Shown one piece after another: positions 7,321 to 7,846 of a stretch of DNA of 7,846 nt; position 1 is the stretch's first letter; every line of letters starts with the position of its first letter. This stretch comes from Chitinophagaceae bacterium (lineage in GTDB: Bacteria > Bacteroidota > Bacteroidia > Chitinophagales > Chitinophagaceae). The DNA is taken from NCBI GenBank assembly GCA_019454915.1, contig JACFNM010000195.1, positions 1-7,846 on the forward strand, read 5' to 3'. The notes beneath the pieces were generated by a model. That model worked only from the letters and a program-made list of their open reading frames with translations. It did no database searches and had not been told where the DNA came from. A program made the translations under genes and the position numbers.

Positions 7321-7788
7321 CTATCCTCCCACGCTTATCTTAAACGGTACCTCGGCGGGGGGTAAACATTCTTTGTCGTCACACACCATGAACTCAACAG
7401 TACCACCTACCGTGGTTTTAATCTTCTTTTTCAGTTTAATTAACTGAACAAACTCCACCTTGTTTTCGAAATAGTTCACATCACCACCCCAGACATCTTC
7501 ATATTTTCTTACCACTTTCCCCACTTCTTTCACCTTGCCGTTAAAATCCAGGAGCGGGTTACGATGAAAGGTAAAAGTGGTAGCTACCGGACCCTCTACA
7601 CCCACATCCTGCGCATACATATGAAATTTACCATTTATGTCAGCTAAGAATCGGACCTCATAAGTATCATCGGCTATCTTTTTGGATGCAAAGGTCCAGT
7701 TGACCATCCTTGCCGAACCACTCTGTCCGGCCACCTGGCCAACGGAAAACAGAATAGCCACCAATAAAATAATTCTATGCATCATCAT
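7321..7788 (-). CDS. Exported DsbD N-terminal-domain-like protein
   Basis: The 155-residue protein starts with a Sec signal peptide (HRIILLVAILFSVGQVAG, cleavage near residue 21), so it acts in the periplasm or on the envelope. The rest resembles the N-terminal domain of the thiol:disulfide reductase DsbD: WTFASKKIADDTYEVRFLA, then an aromatic beta-sandwich, ending in VEFMVCDDKECLPPAEVPFK. That last motif carries two cysteines (C136 and C141) at the place of the DsbD redox pair, which passes electrons to periplasmic partners such as DsbC-like and TlpA-like proteins. The transmembrane and C-terminal thioredoxin domains of full DsbD are absent, so it is a stand-alone nDsbD-type protein, as is common in Bacteroidota. 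Partners are not visible. Three ATG codons in a row (7788, 7785, 7782) leave the exact start open. No Shine-Dalgarno motif is seen. Confidence 0.85.
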   Translation of the reverse strand: MMMHRIILLVAILFSVGQVAGQSGSARMVNWTFASKKIADDTYEVRFLADINGKFHMYAQDVGVEGPVATTFTFHRNPLLDFNGKVKEVGKVVRKYEDVWGGDVNYFENKVEFVQLIKLKKKIKTTVGGTVEFMVCDDKECLPPAEVPFKISVGG

Positions 7789-7811
7789 TTTAATTTTATA
7801 GAATAATTAAT

Positions 7812-7846
7812 TTAAGCCGCATCGGCTGATAGTTCTTTGAAAGTCT
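7812..7846 (-). CDS. Probable C-terminal end of another minus-strand gene
   Basis: Read on the minus strand from the window edge, one frame gives TFKELSADAA followed by TAA (7812-7814). It would end 23 bases before the nDsbD-like gene, a spacing typical of an operon. A second frame over the same bases is also open to a later stop (LSKNYQPMRLKLIIL), so the choice rests on the more ordinary composition of the first. Too little is present to name the product. Confidence 0.35.
   Translation of the reverse strand, partial: TFKELSADAA

Overview
The window reads as chromosomal DNA from a member of the Bacteroidota, most likely close to the Chitinophagaceae. This rests on the style of the sigma factor and UvrA proteins, the scarcity of Shine-Dalgarno motifs, and one good match to the Bacteroidota-type -7 promoter element TAnnTTTG. 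The assignment is inference from sequence character, not from a search.

Layout from left to right. (1) Positions 2-409 hold the 3' part of an AT-rich, unrecognised gene on the plus strand. (2) Positions 410-863 carry no gene I can support, but include two related CTACAT/ATGTAG dyads; the second sits between promoter-like boxes in an apparent promoter/operator. (3) Positions 864-3039 look like a damaged secreted glycoside-hydrolase gene. A good signal peptide (864-965) is in a different frame from the 697-residue catalytic and C-terminal body (946-3039), and most of the N-terminal accessory domain is missing between them. (4) Positions 3040-3416 are a convergent intergenic stretch with no supported gene. 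(5) uvrA, the damage-recognition ATPase of nucleotide excision repair, fills 3417-6293 on the minus strand. (6) Positions 6294-6611 separate the divergent uvrA and sigma-factor genes and contain a nested inverted repeat that ends one base before the sigma-factor start codon. (7) An ECF-type sigma-70 family factor (6612-7193) ends in a strong intrinsic terminator (7211-7249). (8) A small exported DsbD N-terminal-domain-like protein is on the minus strand (7321-7788), preceded by what is probably the last few codons of another minus-strand gene at the window edge.

The genes do not form one pathway. DNA repair (uvrA), transcription control (ECF factor), periplasmic redox (nDsbD-like) and polysaccharide degradation (glycoside hydrolase) simply adjoin. 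I see no CRISPR array, tRNA, rRNA, intact insertion sequence or defence cassette, and no clear undescribed system. The points most worth checking are the truncated hydrolase with its detached signal peptide, the promoter/operator dyad upstream of it, and the leader hairpin of the sigma-factor gene.
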